Assembly: GCF_000015565.1 (NCBI RefSeq)
Contig: NC_008786.1
Span: forward strand, 186,001 to 250,000
Source of the DNA: Verminephrobacter eiseniae EF01-2
GTDB lineage: Bacteria; Pseudomonadota; Gammaproteobacteria; Burkholderiales; Burkholderiaceae_C
Length of the DNA stretch: 64,000 nucleotides
Direction of reading: 5' to 3'
Part shown: positions 29,569-38,460 of the stretch, piece after piece
Numbering within the stretch: the first letter of the stretch is position 1
How the letters are laid out: each line of letters opens with the position of its first letter
The notes under the pieces: generated by a model
What the model saw: the letters and a program-made list of their open reading frames with translations, nothing else
Told to the model about the DNA's origin: nothing
The model's database searches: none
Translations under genes and position numbers: made by a program

Positions 29569-31005
29569 ATGCCTACGCGCCGCGCCACCAAGATCGTTGC
29601 CACCCTGGGCCCTGCATCGAGCGAGCCGGCGCTGCTGGAGGCCATGATCCGCGCAGGGGTGAATGTGGTTCGGCTGAACTTCAGCCACGGCAAGGCGCAA
29701 GACCATATCGACCGCGCCGCCTGCGTGCGTGCTGCGGCGCAGCGCGCCGGGCACGAGGTGGCCATCATGGCCGACCTGCAAGGGCCCAAGATCCGCGTCG
29801 GCAAATTCGCCGAAGGCCGGGTGCTGCTGGCGCCGGGCGCTCCCTTCGTGCTCGACGCATCGCGCACCGAACCGGGCGACATCGATGGCGTGGGCCTCGA
29901 TTACAAGGAACTGCCGCACGATGTGAAGGGCGGCGACCTGCTGCTGCTCAACGATGGCCTGATCGTGCTCAGCGTGGACGCAGTGCGCGGCGAGCAGGTG
30001 CACACCACCGTCAAGATCGGCGGCGAGCTGTCGAACAACAAAGGCATCAACAAAAAGGGCGGCGGCCTGACGGCGTCGGCCCTGACGGCCAAGGACATGG
30101 AGGACATCCGCACCGCGATGGGCTTTCAGGCCGACTATGTGGCCGTGAGCTTTCCGAAAAATGCGACCGACATGGAAATGGCGCGCCAACTGTGCACCGT
30201 CGCCGCCTCGGAGCAGCGCCACAAGCCGGGCCTGATCGCCAAGATCGAGCGCGCCGAGGCGATTCCGCACCTGCAAGCCATACTGCGCGTGAGCGACGGC
30301 ATCATGGTCGCGCGCGGCGACCTGGCGGTGGAAGTGGGCAACGCCGCCGTGCCGGCGCTGCAAAAGAAGATGATCCGCATGGCGCGGGATATGGACAAAC
30401 TGGTGATCACCGCCACGCAGATGATGGAAAGCATGATCACCAACCCGGTGCCCACGCGGGCCGAGGTCAGTGACGTGGCCAATGCCGTGCTCGACGGAAC
30501 CGACGCCGTGATGCTCAGCGCCGAAACCGCTGCCGGCCGCTACCCGCTCGAAACCGTGACCGAAATGGCCACCATCTGCGCCGCCGCCGAAGCCGCCGAG
30601 GAGCACCGGCTCGACGCCGACTTCACCGGCCAGACCTTTGACCGCATCGACCAGTCGATCGCCATGGGCGCGCTGTTCACGGCCCACCACCTGGGCGCCA
30701 AAGCCATCGTGGCCATGACCGACAGCGGTGCCACCGCGCTGTGGATGAGCCGGCATGGCATCCATGTCCCGATCTACGCGCTCACCCCCAAGGTGGCCAC
30801 GCAGCGCAAGATGGCCATGTACCGCAACGTGCTGCCGCTGCTGATGGACACCAGCGCCGACCGCGACACCGCGCTGGCCCAGGCCGAGCAGCATCTGAAA
30901 AGCCGCGGCATCGTGCAGCAAGGCGATGTCTACGCCATCACCTGCGGCGAGCCGATGGGCGCCCCCGGCGGGACCAACATGCTGAAAATCTGCGTCGTCG
31001 CTTGA
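29569..31005 (+). CDS. pyk: Pyruvate kinase
   Basis: 478-residue pyruvate kinase, making ATP and pyruvate from phosphoenolpyruvate. It has the N-terminal KIVATLGPASSEPALLEAM, LNFSHG near 37-42, the B-domain (about 70-165), the catalytic-lysine motif LIAKIERAEAIPHL, the metal-site MVARGDLAVEV, ITATQMMESM, and the C-terminal allosteric domain ending in TNMLKI. The start is MPTRRATKIV at 29569. Confidence 0.97.
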   Translation: MPTRRATKIVATLGPASSEPALLEAMIRAGVNVVRLNFSHGKAQDHIDRAACVRAAAQRAGHEVAIMADLQGPKIRVGKFAEGRVLLAPGAPFVLDASRTEPGDIDGVGLDYKELPHDVKGGDLLLLNDGLIVLSVDAVRGEQVHTTVKIGGELSNNKGINKKGGGLTASALTAKDMEDIRTAMGFQADYVAVSFPKNATDMEMARQLCTVAASEQRHKPGLIAKIERAEAIPHLQAILRVSDGIMVARGDLAVEVGNAAVPALQKKMIRMARDMDKLVITATQMMESMITNPVPTRAEVSDVANAVLDGTDAVMLSAETAAGRYPLETVTEMATICAAAEAAEEHRLDADFTGQTFDRIDQSIAMGALFTAHHLGAKAIVAMTDSGATALWMSRHGIHVPIYALTPKVATQRKMAMYRNVLPLLMDTSADRDTALAQAEQHLKSRGIVQQGDVYAITCGEPMGAPGGTNMLKICVVA

Positions 31006-31009
31006 GGGA

Positions 31010-31858
31010 TCACCCCGCAGCGCCCGTCGTTGCGCCTGTTGCGCCTGTTTCGCCCGTGGCACTGTCCGCATGGCTGCGGCCAACCGGGGTGGCGCAGTCA
31101 GCGGACCCGGCGGCGTGACGGTCCTGGCCGTCCGGGGTCGTGGCACCGGCGCTGGCGGCCGATCGCCGGCGCAGTGCGCCAGCCGCCACATCGCACAGCC
31201 AGCCGGTGCTCCAGCACAGCCAGCCGGTCCACAGCGTATGGCTCATGAAATGCGCGCCGCGCAACTGTTGCGCGCCACCGAGCACCAGGCCGGCCAGCAA
31301 GGCGCCGGCCAGCCACCAGCGGGCGACGCCGGGCAACTGGTGGCGCAGCGCGAAATAGCCGCCGAGAAAGGCAAAGCCCGCAGCGGCATGGCCGGCCGGA
31401 AAGCAGCGCCCGCCGCCGCCGTCGCGCACCCCCAGCGCCCAATGCGAGACATGGCGCGCGACACCGCCGAACTGCGCCAGATCCCAGGGGCAACTGGTGG
31501 CGCTCAGGCTCTTGGCCGCGCTGACCAGCGCCAGCGCCAGCAAGCAGCTCACGACCATCTGCCACCGGTCGCGGGCGGCCATGCGCCGCAAAAATCCCTT
31601 GGGCCACCACAGGCCCAGGGTCAGCAGCAGCAACAGCAAATATCCCAGGCGCCGGGCGCCCTCGTGCAGCACCTGTGTCAAAAACCACTGCTCACGCAAC
31701 GCAAAGCCGCCCGCAGAGCCAAAGACCCGGGCCAGCGCCAGGTCTTGCCCGCCCGCATCCCAGGCCAGCACGCCGGCCAGGGCCGCCAGGGTCCAGCACA
31801 GGTGGGCGTGGCGCCGCAGCGGGGACGGTGGCGCGTCGGAAAGCGACTGGGATGGCAT
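31010..31858 (-). CDS. PAP2-family membrane phosphatase
   Basis: 282-residue integral membrane protein with about five or six hydrophobic segments between residues 20 and 225. PAP2 catalytic motifs are recognisable: KSLSATSCPWDL (phosphate-binding Lys region), GRCFPAGHAAAGF (catalytic His) and RGAHFMSHTLWTGW (second His). Members remove phosphate from lipid A, undecaprenyl pyrophosphate or phosphatidic acid; which one cannot be told here. The last 45 residues are a low-complexity Gly/Ala/Thr tail. It converges with pyk, 4 bp apart. Confidence 0.88.
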   Translation of the reverse strand: MPSQSLSDAPPSPLRRHAHLCWTLAALAGVLAWDAGGQDLALARVFGSAGGFALREQWFLTQVLHEGARRLGYLLLLLLTLGLWWPKGFLRRMAARDRWQMVVSCLLALALVSAAKSLSATSCPWDLAQFGGVARHVSHWALGVRDGGGGRCFPAGHAAAGFAFLGGYFALRHQLPGVARWWLAGALLAGLVLGGAQQLRGAHFMSHTLWTGWLCWSTGWLCDVAAGALRRRSAASAGATTPDGQDRHAAGSADCATPVGRSHADSATGETGATGATTGAAG

Positions 31859-31920
31859 GACCCCGGACCATACCGCATGGCGGCGCGGCCGGCACCGGTC
31901 ATGCTTTCACGCGCCCCGCC

Positions 31921-31960
31921 CCGGGCTGCGCCGGGCCGCACCGGGCCGCGCCGGCGCGGC
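31921..31960. repeat. GC-rich 10-bp tandem repeat, four units
   Basis: Four consecutive 10-mers of the form CCGGGCTGCG / CCGGGCCGCA / CCGGGCCGCG / CCGGCGCGGC, upstream of the PAP2 gene in the 289-bp gap before the LysR gene. Confidence 0.85.
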
Positions 31961-31978
31961 ACTGGCGTGCCGCAGGGG

Positions 31979-32062
31979 GCCGCGTGCAACACGCAGCAGC
32001 TTGCCTTGCCGGGACAGCCGGGACAGCGCCCGATCGACGGCGGCCCGGCTGCCGGAGCGCAG
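31979..32062 (-). pseudogene. Decayed fragment of an AbiEi/DUF6088-type antitoxin
   Basis: A 28-codon stretch, LRSGSRAAVDRALSRLSRQG and then KLLRVARG, resembles the winged-helix segment of AbiEi/DUF6088 antitoxin-type regulators (gsRaAVDqALsRLvraGkirRlgRGlY). The surrounding frame is not protein-like, no complete gene is present, and no toxin gene follows. The call is tentative. Confidence 0.4.
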
Positions 32063-32147
32063 AGACTCCCGGGGCGGCGGCGCACCCTGTCGAGCGCATG
32101 GCCCATCGCGTTCCGGCCGGATTTTTCCAGGCACCGCCCACCGCTTG

Positions 32148-33041
32148 TCATCGGCCCTGCCCGATGACCGCCGCGCGCACCTGGTGGGCGAAGTCCTGTG
32201 CCAGTGCGGATCTGCACCGGCCTGCGGCCCAGATCACGGCGATGTCGAACAAGATGGCGGGGTGAAAGGGCCGGACCACGACGCCGCGCCCGCAGTATTC
32301 GGCCGCTGTGAACGGATCGACGATGCTGACGCCGGCTCCGGCGGCGACCAGTGCGCAGGCGATCATCGATAGCGGTGTTTCGATGCGCACTTCGCGCGTG
32401 ATGCGTTCGGACGCGAAGAGCGCGTCGATCTGATAGCGCAGTTGCGTCATCTGCTCCAGCGAGACGAAAGACTCGCCGGCGAAATCACGCGGCCCAAGAA
32501 CCGATCGGGCTGCAAGCCGGTGGTCTTGGGGCAGCACCGCGACCGCCGTGGCCTGCGGCAGGGGCTCGACATCGAGGCTCGGAAAATCCAGCGGCAGTTG
32601 GACGAAGCCAAGTTCGCAAAAGCCCGAGACCACCCAGTCCGCTACCTGTGATGAGCTACTGCCGTAGACCGTGACATTCAGGCCGGGCTTGTGCTGAAGG
32701 TAGCGGCTCACGAGCCGAGGCAGGAAGCCGACATTGAACGCCGGCAAGGCCGCGATGCGCAGCGTACCCATGCGCCGCTCGCGCAGGCTCAGGGCTGCGG
32801 CCTGTATGCGCTCCAGGCCAACGAATTGGCGCTCGACCTCGCGAAAAAGCGATAGCGCCTCGTTCGTCGGCACCAGCCTCGTGCCGCGCTTGACGAAGAG
32901 CTTGAGCCCGAGTGCGTATTGCAGGTCATGGATCAGTCGCGTCACCGCAGGCTGGGAGATGCTCAGCGCCTGGGCTGCGGCAGTGACCCCGCCCATGATG
33001 ATGACGGTGCGGAAGGCCTCGATCTGGCGCGGATTCAGCAT
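32148..33041 (-). CDS. LysR-family transcriptional regulator
   Basis: 297-residue LysR protein. Helix-turn-helix at about residues 1-60 (IEAFRTVIIMGGVTAAAQAL, SISQPAVTRLIHDLQYALG), effector domain about 90-290. It resembles the LysR group that regulates opine and amino-acid catabolism (NocR/OccR-like in outline). It is divergent from the eight-gene transporter/oxidase operon starting at 33162, with a 120-bp intergenic control region, so it probably controls that operon. Confidence 0.92.
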   Translation of the reverse strand: MLNPRQIEAFRTVIIMGGVTAAAQALSISQPAVTRLIHDLQYALGLKLFVKRGTRLVPTNEALSLFREVERQFVGLERIQAAALSLRERRMGTLRIAALPAFNVGFLPRLVSRYLQHKPGLNVTVYGSSSSQVADWVVSGFCELGFVQLPLDFPSLDVEPLPQATAVAVLPQDHRLAARSVLGPRDFAGESFVSLEQMTQLRYQIDALFASERITREVRIETPLSMIACALVAAGAGVSIVDPFTAAEYCGRGVVVRPFHPAILFDIAVIWAAGRCRSALAQDFAHQVRAAVIGQGR

Positions 33042-33161
33042 GCGGTGCTCTCACTGGCAATACATCACATTTGGACATGGACCGCGCCAAGCATTTGATT
33101 TGACCCGGATCACGGTTATCGCTGATGCTCGGCCGACCGATGCAAAACGGGAGAGTGCCTG

Positions 33162-34199
33162 ATGAAGTCCATGTGGTTTGGCGTGCTTTCGGCGACAGCC
33201 ATCCTGGCTGGCGCCGGTTCGGCTTTCGCCCAGCAGAAAACGCTGTATGTTGCCGGCTATGGCGGCTCCTTCGAGCAGATGATGCGCAAGGAGGTCATTC
33301 CCGATTTTGAAAAGCAGGCCAGGCTCAGGATCGAGTATGTCGCCGGCAACTCGACCGACACGCTGGCCAAGTTGCAGGCGCAAAAAGGCAATCAGCAGAT
33401 CGACGCCATCATCGTCGATGATGGTCCAGCCTATCAAGCGGTCTCGCTCGGGTTCTGCGGCACGCTGCGCCCGGCGCCGATTTATGCCGATGTCGCGCCG
33501 GTGATGAAGTTCAAATCGAACCAGGCCATCGGTTTGGGCATGGTGGCGACGGGCCTGTTCTATAACAAAAAGGTCTTCGCGGAGAACCGATGGCCGGCCC
33601 CGACGTCCTGGGCCGATCTGAACGACCCCAAGTTTCGCAAGAAGCTGGTGATCCCGTCGATCAACAACACCTACGGTCTGCATACGCTGGTCGCGATGGC
33701 GCAGCTCGGTGGCGGCAGCGAGGCGAATGTGGAGCCCGGCTTCAAGATGATCAAGGAGCAGACCAATCCCAACGTGCTGGTGTATGAGTCCTCGGCAGCG
33801 AAGATGGTCGAGTTGTTCCAGAGCGGCCAGGCGGTGCTCGGTGTCTGGGGCTCGGGGCGGGTCAAGGCCTTTGCCGACACCGGCTTCCCGGCGGAGTTCG
33901 TCTATCCCCGGGAGGGCGGCTTCGTTCTGGGCATTGTCGGCTGCCCGGTCGAGGGGTCGAAGAACGCGGTCGAGGCGAATGCCTTTTTGCAATACATGCT
34001 CTCGCCTGCGGTGCAGATGACGCTGGCGCTGCGTCACGGCGCCGGTCCTGCCAACACCCGGGTGGTACTGACGCCGCAGCAGCACCGGGGCCTGCCTTAT
34101 GGCGGGCAGGCCAGGGCGCTCAAAGCGCTCGACTGGGACACGGCCAACGCCAGGCGTGAGGAATGGACGCGGCGCTGGAACCGCGAGATCGAGCGCTGA
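33162..34199 (+). CDS. ABC transporter periplasmic binding protein, spermidine/putrescine (PotD) type
   Basis: 345-residue family 1 solute-binding protein. The signal peptide ends at GSAFAQ (about residue 23-24). The mature protein begins KTLYVAGYGGSFEQMMRKEV, with DAIIVDDGPAY and GSGRVKAFADTGFPAEFVYP typical of the PotD-like group. GGGAGAG precedes the ATG. It leads an operon with ATPase, two permeases and four redox genes. The ligand may be an opine, a modified amino acid or a polyamine. Confidence 0.92.
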   Translation: MKSMWFGVLSATAILAGAGSAFAQQKTLYVAGYGGSFEQMMRKEVIPDFEKQARLRIEYVAGNSTDTLAKLQAQKGNQQIDAIIVDDGPAYQAVSLGFCGTLRPAPIYADVAPVMKFKSNQAIGLGMVATGLFYNKKVFAENRWPAPTSWADLNDPKFRKKLVIPSINNTYGLHTLVAMAQLGGGSEANVEPGFKMIKEQTNPNVLVYESSAAKMVELFQSGQAVLGVWGSGRVKAFADTGFPAEFVYPREGGFVLGIVGCPVEGSKNAVEANAFLQYMLSPAVQMTLALRHGAGPANTRVVLTPQQHRGLPYGGQARALKALDWDTANARREEWTRRWNREIER

Positions 34200-34268
34200 G
34201 CGTGCCGCCCGGATGCAACCCTGTCCTCCCTGCCCACCCTCCACCCTCCACCCTCCACCCTGTTGCCG

Positions 34269-35321
34269 ATGGCGTCCATGTCGCACCTCGTCCTCGATGG
34301 TTTGGGCAAATCCTATGGTGACGTGACCGTCATCGCGGGGCTCGATCTGGCGGTCGAGCGCGGGGAATTCGTTTCGCTGCTGGGCCCTTCCGGCTGCGGC
34401 AAGACCACCACCTTGCAGATGATCGCCGGCTTCACCCCGGTCGATCGCGGGCGCATTTTGCTCGACGGCAGTGACCTTGCCACGGTCGCGCCCAGCAAGC
34501 GCGGTCTGGGCATCGTCTTTCAGAGCTACGCGCTGTTTCCGCATATGACGGTGGCGCAGAACATCGCTTTCGGGCTGGAAATGCGCGGCGTTGCCAAGTC
34601 CGAGCGCGACCGGCGCACCTTGGAGGCGATGGCGCTGGTGGACCTCGATGGCTTTGTCGAACGCTATCCGCGCCGGATGTCGGGCGGCCAGCAGCAGCGT
34701 GTCGCGCTGGCGCGTGCGCTGGTCATCGAACCGACGCTGCTCCTGCTCGACGAGCCTTTGTCCAATCTCGATGCCAAGCTGCGCGAGGAGATGCAGGGCG
34801 AACTGCGCCGGATACAGCGCTCGGTCGGCACCACCACGATCCTCGTGACCCATGACCAGCATGAGGCGATGGCGCTGTCCGACCGCATCGTGCTGATGAA
34901 TCAGGGCCGGGTCGAGCAGATCGGTACGCCGGACGCGATCTATGCGCGTCCGAGCAGTGCCTTCGTCGCCCATTTCCTCGGCAAAACCAATATCCTGCAG
35001 GGCCGGGGCGACGGTTGCGGCCATGTCGTCATCGGCCCATTGTCCATTCCCGTCGCTGGTGCGGGCGCTGGCGCGGTGGCGCTCGCCGTCCGGCCGGAGC
35101 GGCTGTCGATCGACGCGCCGGGCGCCCGTGGTTTCCCGGCGCGCATCACCGGCCGGGTGTTCCAGGGCGCGCATTGGCTGCTGAGCGCCGATAGCGAGGC
35201 CGGGGCGCTGTGGCTGCTGCGCAGCAATGACGGCAGCAGCATCCCGGCCGATGGCCAAACCGTGATGCTGTCGTTTGCGCCGGCCGATGCCGCCGTGCTC
35301 GAGAACGGGGCTGCGCCATGA
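34269..35321 (+). CDS. ABC transporter ATP-binding protein, PotA type
   Basis: 350-residue ATPase. Walker A LGPSGCGKTTTLQMIAGF near 39-56, signature [16 protein letters not shown], Walker B LLLLDEPLSNLDAKL, switch His in LVTHDQHEAMALSD, followed by a C-terminal TOBE domain (about 260-345). Starts at 34263 (TTG), 34269 and 34278 are all possible because no Shine-Dalgarno is clear; ATG 34269 is used. The stop overlaps the next permease by 4 bp. Confidence 0.94.
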   Translation: MASMSHLVLDGLGKSYGDVTVIAGLDLAVERGEFVSLLGPSGCGKTTTLQMIAGFTPVDRGRILLDGSDLATVAPSKRGLGIVFQSYALFPHMTVAQNIAFGLEMRGVAKSERDRRTLEAMALVDLDGFVERYPRRMSGGQQQRVALARALVIEPTLLLLDEPLSNLDAKLREEMQGELRRIQRSVGTTTILVTHDQHEAMALSDRIVLMNQGRVEQIGTPDAIYARPSSAFVAHFLGKTNILQGRGDGCGHVVIGPLSIPVAGAGAGAVALAVRPERLSIDAPGARGFPARITGRVFQGAHWLLSADSEAGALWLLRSNDGSSIPADGQTVMLSFAPADAAVLENGAAP

Positions 35322-36184
35322 CCGGCATGACCAAAGAACGCCGCGCGCCCTACTGGCTGGTCGCACCGGGGCTGCTGGTCTTCCTCGGTCTGGTCATCAT
35401 TCCATTGGGCATGACGGCCTTGCTCTCGTTCTACGACTGGGGGCAATACAAGGGCATCGTGGCCGAGTTCACACTGAAGAATTGGATCGAGATCGCGACC
35501 GATTCCTATTTTTTCGAGATCTTCCTGCGCAGTTTCCGGATCGCGTTGCTGGTGACGTTGGCGACGATGCTGATCGGTGTGCCGCAGGCTTACATCCTGC
35601 GGCGGATGTCGCCCGGCTGGCGCAGCGTCTTCCTGTTCGTCGTCATCGGGCCGCTGCTGGTGTCGGTGGTGGCGCGCACGCTGGGCTGGGCGCTGCTGCT
35701 GGGTTCGACCGGGGTCGTCAACCAGGGCTTGATCGCGCTCGGACTGATTCGCGCGCCGCTGGAATTCATGTTCACCGAGACGGGCGTCATCATCGCGCTC
35801 ACCCATGTGCTGATACCGTTCATGATCCTGGCCGTCTGGGCCTCGCTGCAACGGCTCGACCCGCAGATCGAGAACGCGGCGATGTCGCTGGGCGCCGGCG
35901 GGTTGACGATCTGGCGGCGGGTGATCCTGCCGCAGATCGTGCCGGGCATTCTCTCCGGTGCGATCATCGTCTTCGCGCTGGCCGCCAGCGCCTTTGCTTC
36001 GCCGGCGATCATCGGCGGGCGGCGGCTCAAGGTGGCCGCGACGTTGGCCTATGACGAGTTCCTGAACACGCTGAACTGGCCGCTCGGCGCGGCGGTGGCG
36101 ATGTTTTTGCTCGTTGCGCTGGTGGCCATCATCGTCGGCTCGAACCGACTGATCGAGCGCCGCTTCGCGCCGGTGTTCGAATAG
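35318..36184 (+). CDS. ABC transporter permease, PotB type
   Basis: 288-residue inner-membrane permease with six predicted helices and the EAA-loop near residues 186-205 (ENAAMSLGAGGLTIWRRVIL). First of two permeases of the importer; ATG overlaps the ATPase stop. The family's N-terminal long periplasmic loop (about 30-70) is present. Confidence 0.94.
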   Translation: MTGMTKERRAPYWLVAPGLLVFLGLVIIPLGMTALLSFYDWGQYKGIVAEFTLKNWIEIATDSYFFEIFLRSFRIALLVTLATMLIGVPQAYILRRMSPGWRSVFLFVVIGPLLVSVVARTLGWALLLGSTGVVNQGLIALGLIRAPLEFMFTETGVIIALTHVLIPFMILAVWASLQRLDPQIENAAMSLGAGGLTIWRRVILPQIVPGILSGAIIVFALAASAFASPAIIGGRRLKVAATLAYDEFLNTLNWPLGAAVAMFLLVALVAIIVGSNRLIERRFAPVFE

Positions 36185-36192
36185 GTGCGCGA

Positions 36193-36990
36193 ATGAGAAG
36201 CAACGGCCCCCTGGCGCTGGTTTTCCACACGCTGTTCGTGGTGTTCATGCTGGCGCCGCTGGTGATCGTCTGCATCGTCGCCTTCACGCCGCAGGGCTAT
36301 CTTTCACTGCCGACGCAGGGCCTGAGCCTGCGCTGGTTCAAGGCGATCTTCGCTTACCCCGAATTCCTGCGCGCCTTCTACACCTCGCTCTGGCTCGCGG
36401 CGCTGTCCTCGGGCATCGTGATCGCGCTGGCCGTGCCGGCGGCGCTGGCCATTGCCCGCTACCGCTTCGTTGGCCGCGAGGCGATCACGGCCTTGTTCAT
36501 GTCGCCGCTGATGGTGCCGCATGTCGTGCTCGGCATCGCCTTCCTGCGGTTTTTCACGCAGATCGGCCTGTCGGGCAGCTTCACCGGGCTGGTGCTCAGC
36601 CATTGTCTGATCATTTTTCCCTTTGCCCTGCGGCTCGTGCTCGCCGCCTCCTACGGTATGGACCGCCGGATCGAGCAGGCGGCGATCTCGCTCGGCGCTG
36701 GCGCGCTGACGGTGTTCCGGCGGGTGACGCTGCCGCTGATCCTGCCCGGCATCGTCTCGGGCTGGCTGCTGGCTGCGATCAACTCCTTCGACGAGGTCAC
36801 GATGACGGTGTTCATTGCCTCGCCGGCGACCAGCACGCTGCCGGTCAGGATGTTTCTCTACCTTCAGGACAATATCGATCCGCTGATCGCCGCCATTTCC
36901 GCCTGCCTGATCGCGCTGACGGCCGCGCTGCTGTTCGTTTTCGACAGACTCTATGGGCTCGATCGGCTGTTCGCGGGCGCCGCAAAGTGA
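36193..36990 (+). CDS. ABC transporter permease, PotC type
   Basis: 265-residue second permease of the same importer. Hydrophobic segments from residue 8 onward and an EAA loop near 158-177 (EQAAISLGAGALTVFRRVTL). It starts 8 bp after PotB and is followed 5 bp later by the flavoprotein gene, so transport and oxidation genes are co-transcribed. Confidence 0.94.
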   Translation: MRSNGPLALVFHTLFVVFMLAPLVIVCIVAFTPQGYLSLPTQGLSLRWFKAIFAYPEFLRAFYTSLWLAALSSGIVIALAVPAALAIARYRFVGREAITALFMSPLMVPHVVLGIAFLRFFTQIGLSGSFTGLVLSHCLIIFPFALRLVLAASYGMDRRIEQAAISLGAGALTVFRRVTLPLILPGIVSGWLLAAINSFDEVTMTVFIASPATSTLPVRMFLYLQDNIDPLIAAISACLIALTAALLFVFDRLYGLDRLFAGAAK

Positions 36991-36995
36991 CCTCC

Positions 36996-38153
36996 ATGAC
37001 GAGCACGGCACAGCGCAAGGAGGCGGACATCGCCGTCATCGGCGGCGGGGTGGTTGGCGCCGCGCTGGCCTTGGGCCTGGCCCGCTGCGGTGCGGTGGTC
37101 ACCGTGCTGGACGGGGGCGATGGCGCCTTGTGCGCCTCGGGCGGCAATTTTGCGCTGATCTGGGTGCAGTCCAAGGGCCTGGGCATGCCCGAGTACGCCC
37201 TGTGGTCACGCCGTTCGGCGCAGGACTGGCATGGCCTGGCGGCCCTGTTGCAGGACGAGGCCGGTATCGATGTCGCCCATAGCCAGCCCGGCGGCTTCAC
37301 GCCTTGCCTGTCGGAGGCGGAACTGGAAAAGCGCGCCACCGCGATACAGCGGCTGTACCGCCAACCGGGCCTTGCCGACTTCCGCTACGAGGTTCTCGAC
37401 CATGCCGAGACCCGGCGGCGATTGCCCGATATCAGCAAACATGTGGTCGGTGCCATCTACAGCCCGCTGGACGGTCATGTGAATTCGCTCCGGCTCTGGC
37501 GCGCGCTGCGCGCGGCCGGTGCGCGCCGTGGCATCGACTACCGTGCCAGCCATGTGGTCGGGTCGATCAGGCCCCGTGACGGGGGCTTTCGCATCGGTTT
37601 TCACTCCGGCTTTCACCGTCCCGGGCACTGGGGCGAGATCGACGCCGGCCGGGTGGTGCTCGCTGCCGGTCTGGGCAATGCGCGGCTTGCGCCCATGGTC
37701 GGTCTGGCGGCGCCGCTCCAGCCGCGCAAGGGCCAGATCATCGTCACCGAAAAAACCGCCGCCTTCCTGCACCACCCGATGGCGAGCCTGCGCCAGACCG
37801 ACGAGGGCGGCATCATGATCGGCGACAGCCAGGAGGATTGTGGCTTCGATACCGGCGTCGGCCAGTCCGTGATCGCGGTCATGGCCGAGCGCGCGGTGCG
37901 CACCTTTGCGCGTCTGGCCGCTTTGCATGTCGTGCGCAGTTGGTCGGCGCTGCGCGTGATGAGCCCGGACGGCTTTCCGATCTATCAGCAGTCGCACAGC
38001 CATCCCGGCGCCTTCGTCGTCACCTGCCATTCCGGCGTGACGCTGGCCGCCAACCATGTACTGACGCTCGCCCCGGCCATCTTCGCCGGCCAACTGCCCG
38101 AGTCGGTGGCGCGCTTTTCCGCACGGAGGTTCGATGTTCCGCCCCATGTTTGA
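36996..38153 (+). CDS. FAD-dependent oxidoreductase, DAO family (DadA-like)
   Basis: 385-residue DAO-family flavoprotein. FAD motif IAVIGGGVVGAALALGLAR near residues 11-29, CASGGNFALIWVQSKGLG near 47-64, and the C-terminal VVTCHSGVTLAANHVLTLA. It would dehydrogenate a D-amino acid, imino acid or opine C-N bond. A GTG at 36987 overlapping the permease stop is an alternative start. Its 3' end overlaps the 2Fe-2S gene by 20 bp. It is one of two DAO proteins in this operon. Confidence 0.88.
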   Translation: MTSTAQRKEADIAVIGGGVVGAALALGLARCGAVVTVLDGGDGALCASGGNFALIWVQSKGLGMPEYALWSRRSAQDWHGLAALLQDEAGIDVAHSQPGGFTPCLSEAELEKRATAIQRLYRQPGLADFRYEVLDHAETRRRLPDISKHVVGAIYSPLDGHVNSLRLWRALRAAGARRGIDYRASHVVGSIRPRDGGFRIGFHSGFHRPGHWGEIDAGRVVLAAGLGNARLAPMVGLAAPLQPRKGQIIVTEKTAAFLHHPMASLRQTDEGGIMIGDSQEDCGFDTGVGQSVIAVMAERAVRTFARLAALHVVRSWSALRVMSPDGFPIYQQSHSHPGAFVVTCHSGVTLAANHVLTLAPAIFAGQLPESVARFSARRFDVPPHV

Positions 38154-38460
38154 TACCGGAAAAGGCCCGGCCGCAGCCAGCGGCGCCAGGCTGGCCTTCA
38201 CTTTCGACGGTCGGCCACTGACCGGGCGCGCGGGCGACACCGTCGCGGCCGCGCTGCTGGCCAACGGCGTCACGGCCTGTCGCGCGACGCCGGTCTCGGG
38301 CGCGCCGCGCGCACCTTATTGCATGATGGGCATCTGCTTTGAATGCCTGGTCGTCATCGACGGCATCGGCAACCGGCAGGGCTGCCTAGAGCCGCTGCGC
38401 GCGGGCATGCGCATAGCGACCCAGCATGGCCGGCGCCAGACCGGACAGGTGCACGGATGA
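38134..38460 (+). CDS. 2Fe-2S ferredoxin-like small subunit of an opine/hydroxyproline-type dehydrogenase
   Basis: 108-residue protein with a beta-grasp 2Fe-2S fold like the N-terminus of sarcosine oxidase alpha or the HcnA / opine oxidase gamma subunit. FTFDGRPLTGRAGDTVAAAL is the family opening; cluster cysteines are in PYCMMGICFECLV and the later RQGCLEP. It starts inside the flavoprotein gene and ends with a 4-bp overlap to the next gene, so translation is tightly coupled. Confidence 0.88.
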   Translation: MFRPMFDTGKGPAAASGARLAFTFDGRPLTGRAGDTVAAALLANGVTACRATPVSGAPRAPYCMMGICFECLVVIDGIGNRQGCLEPLRAGMRIATQHGRRQTGQVHG

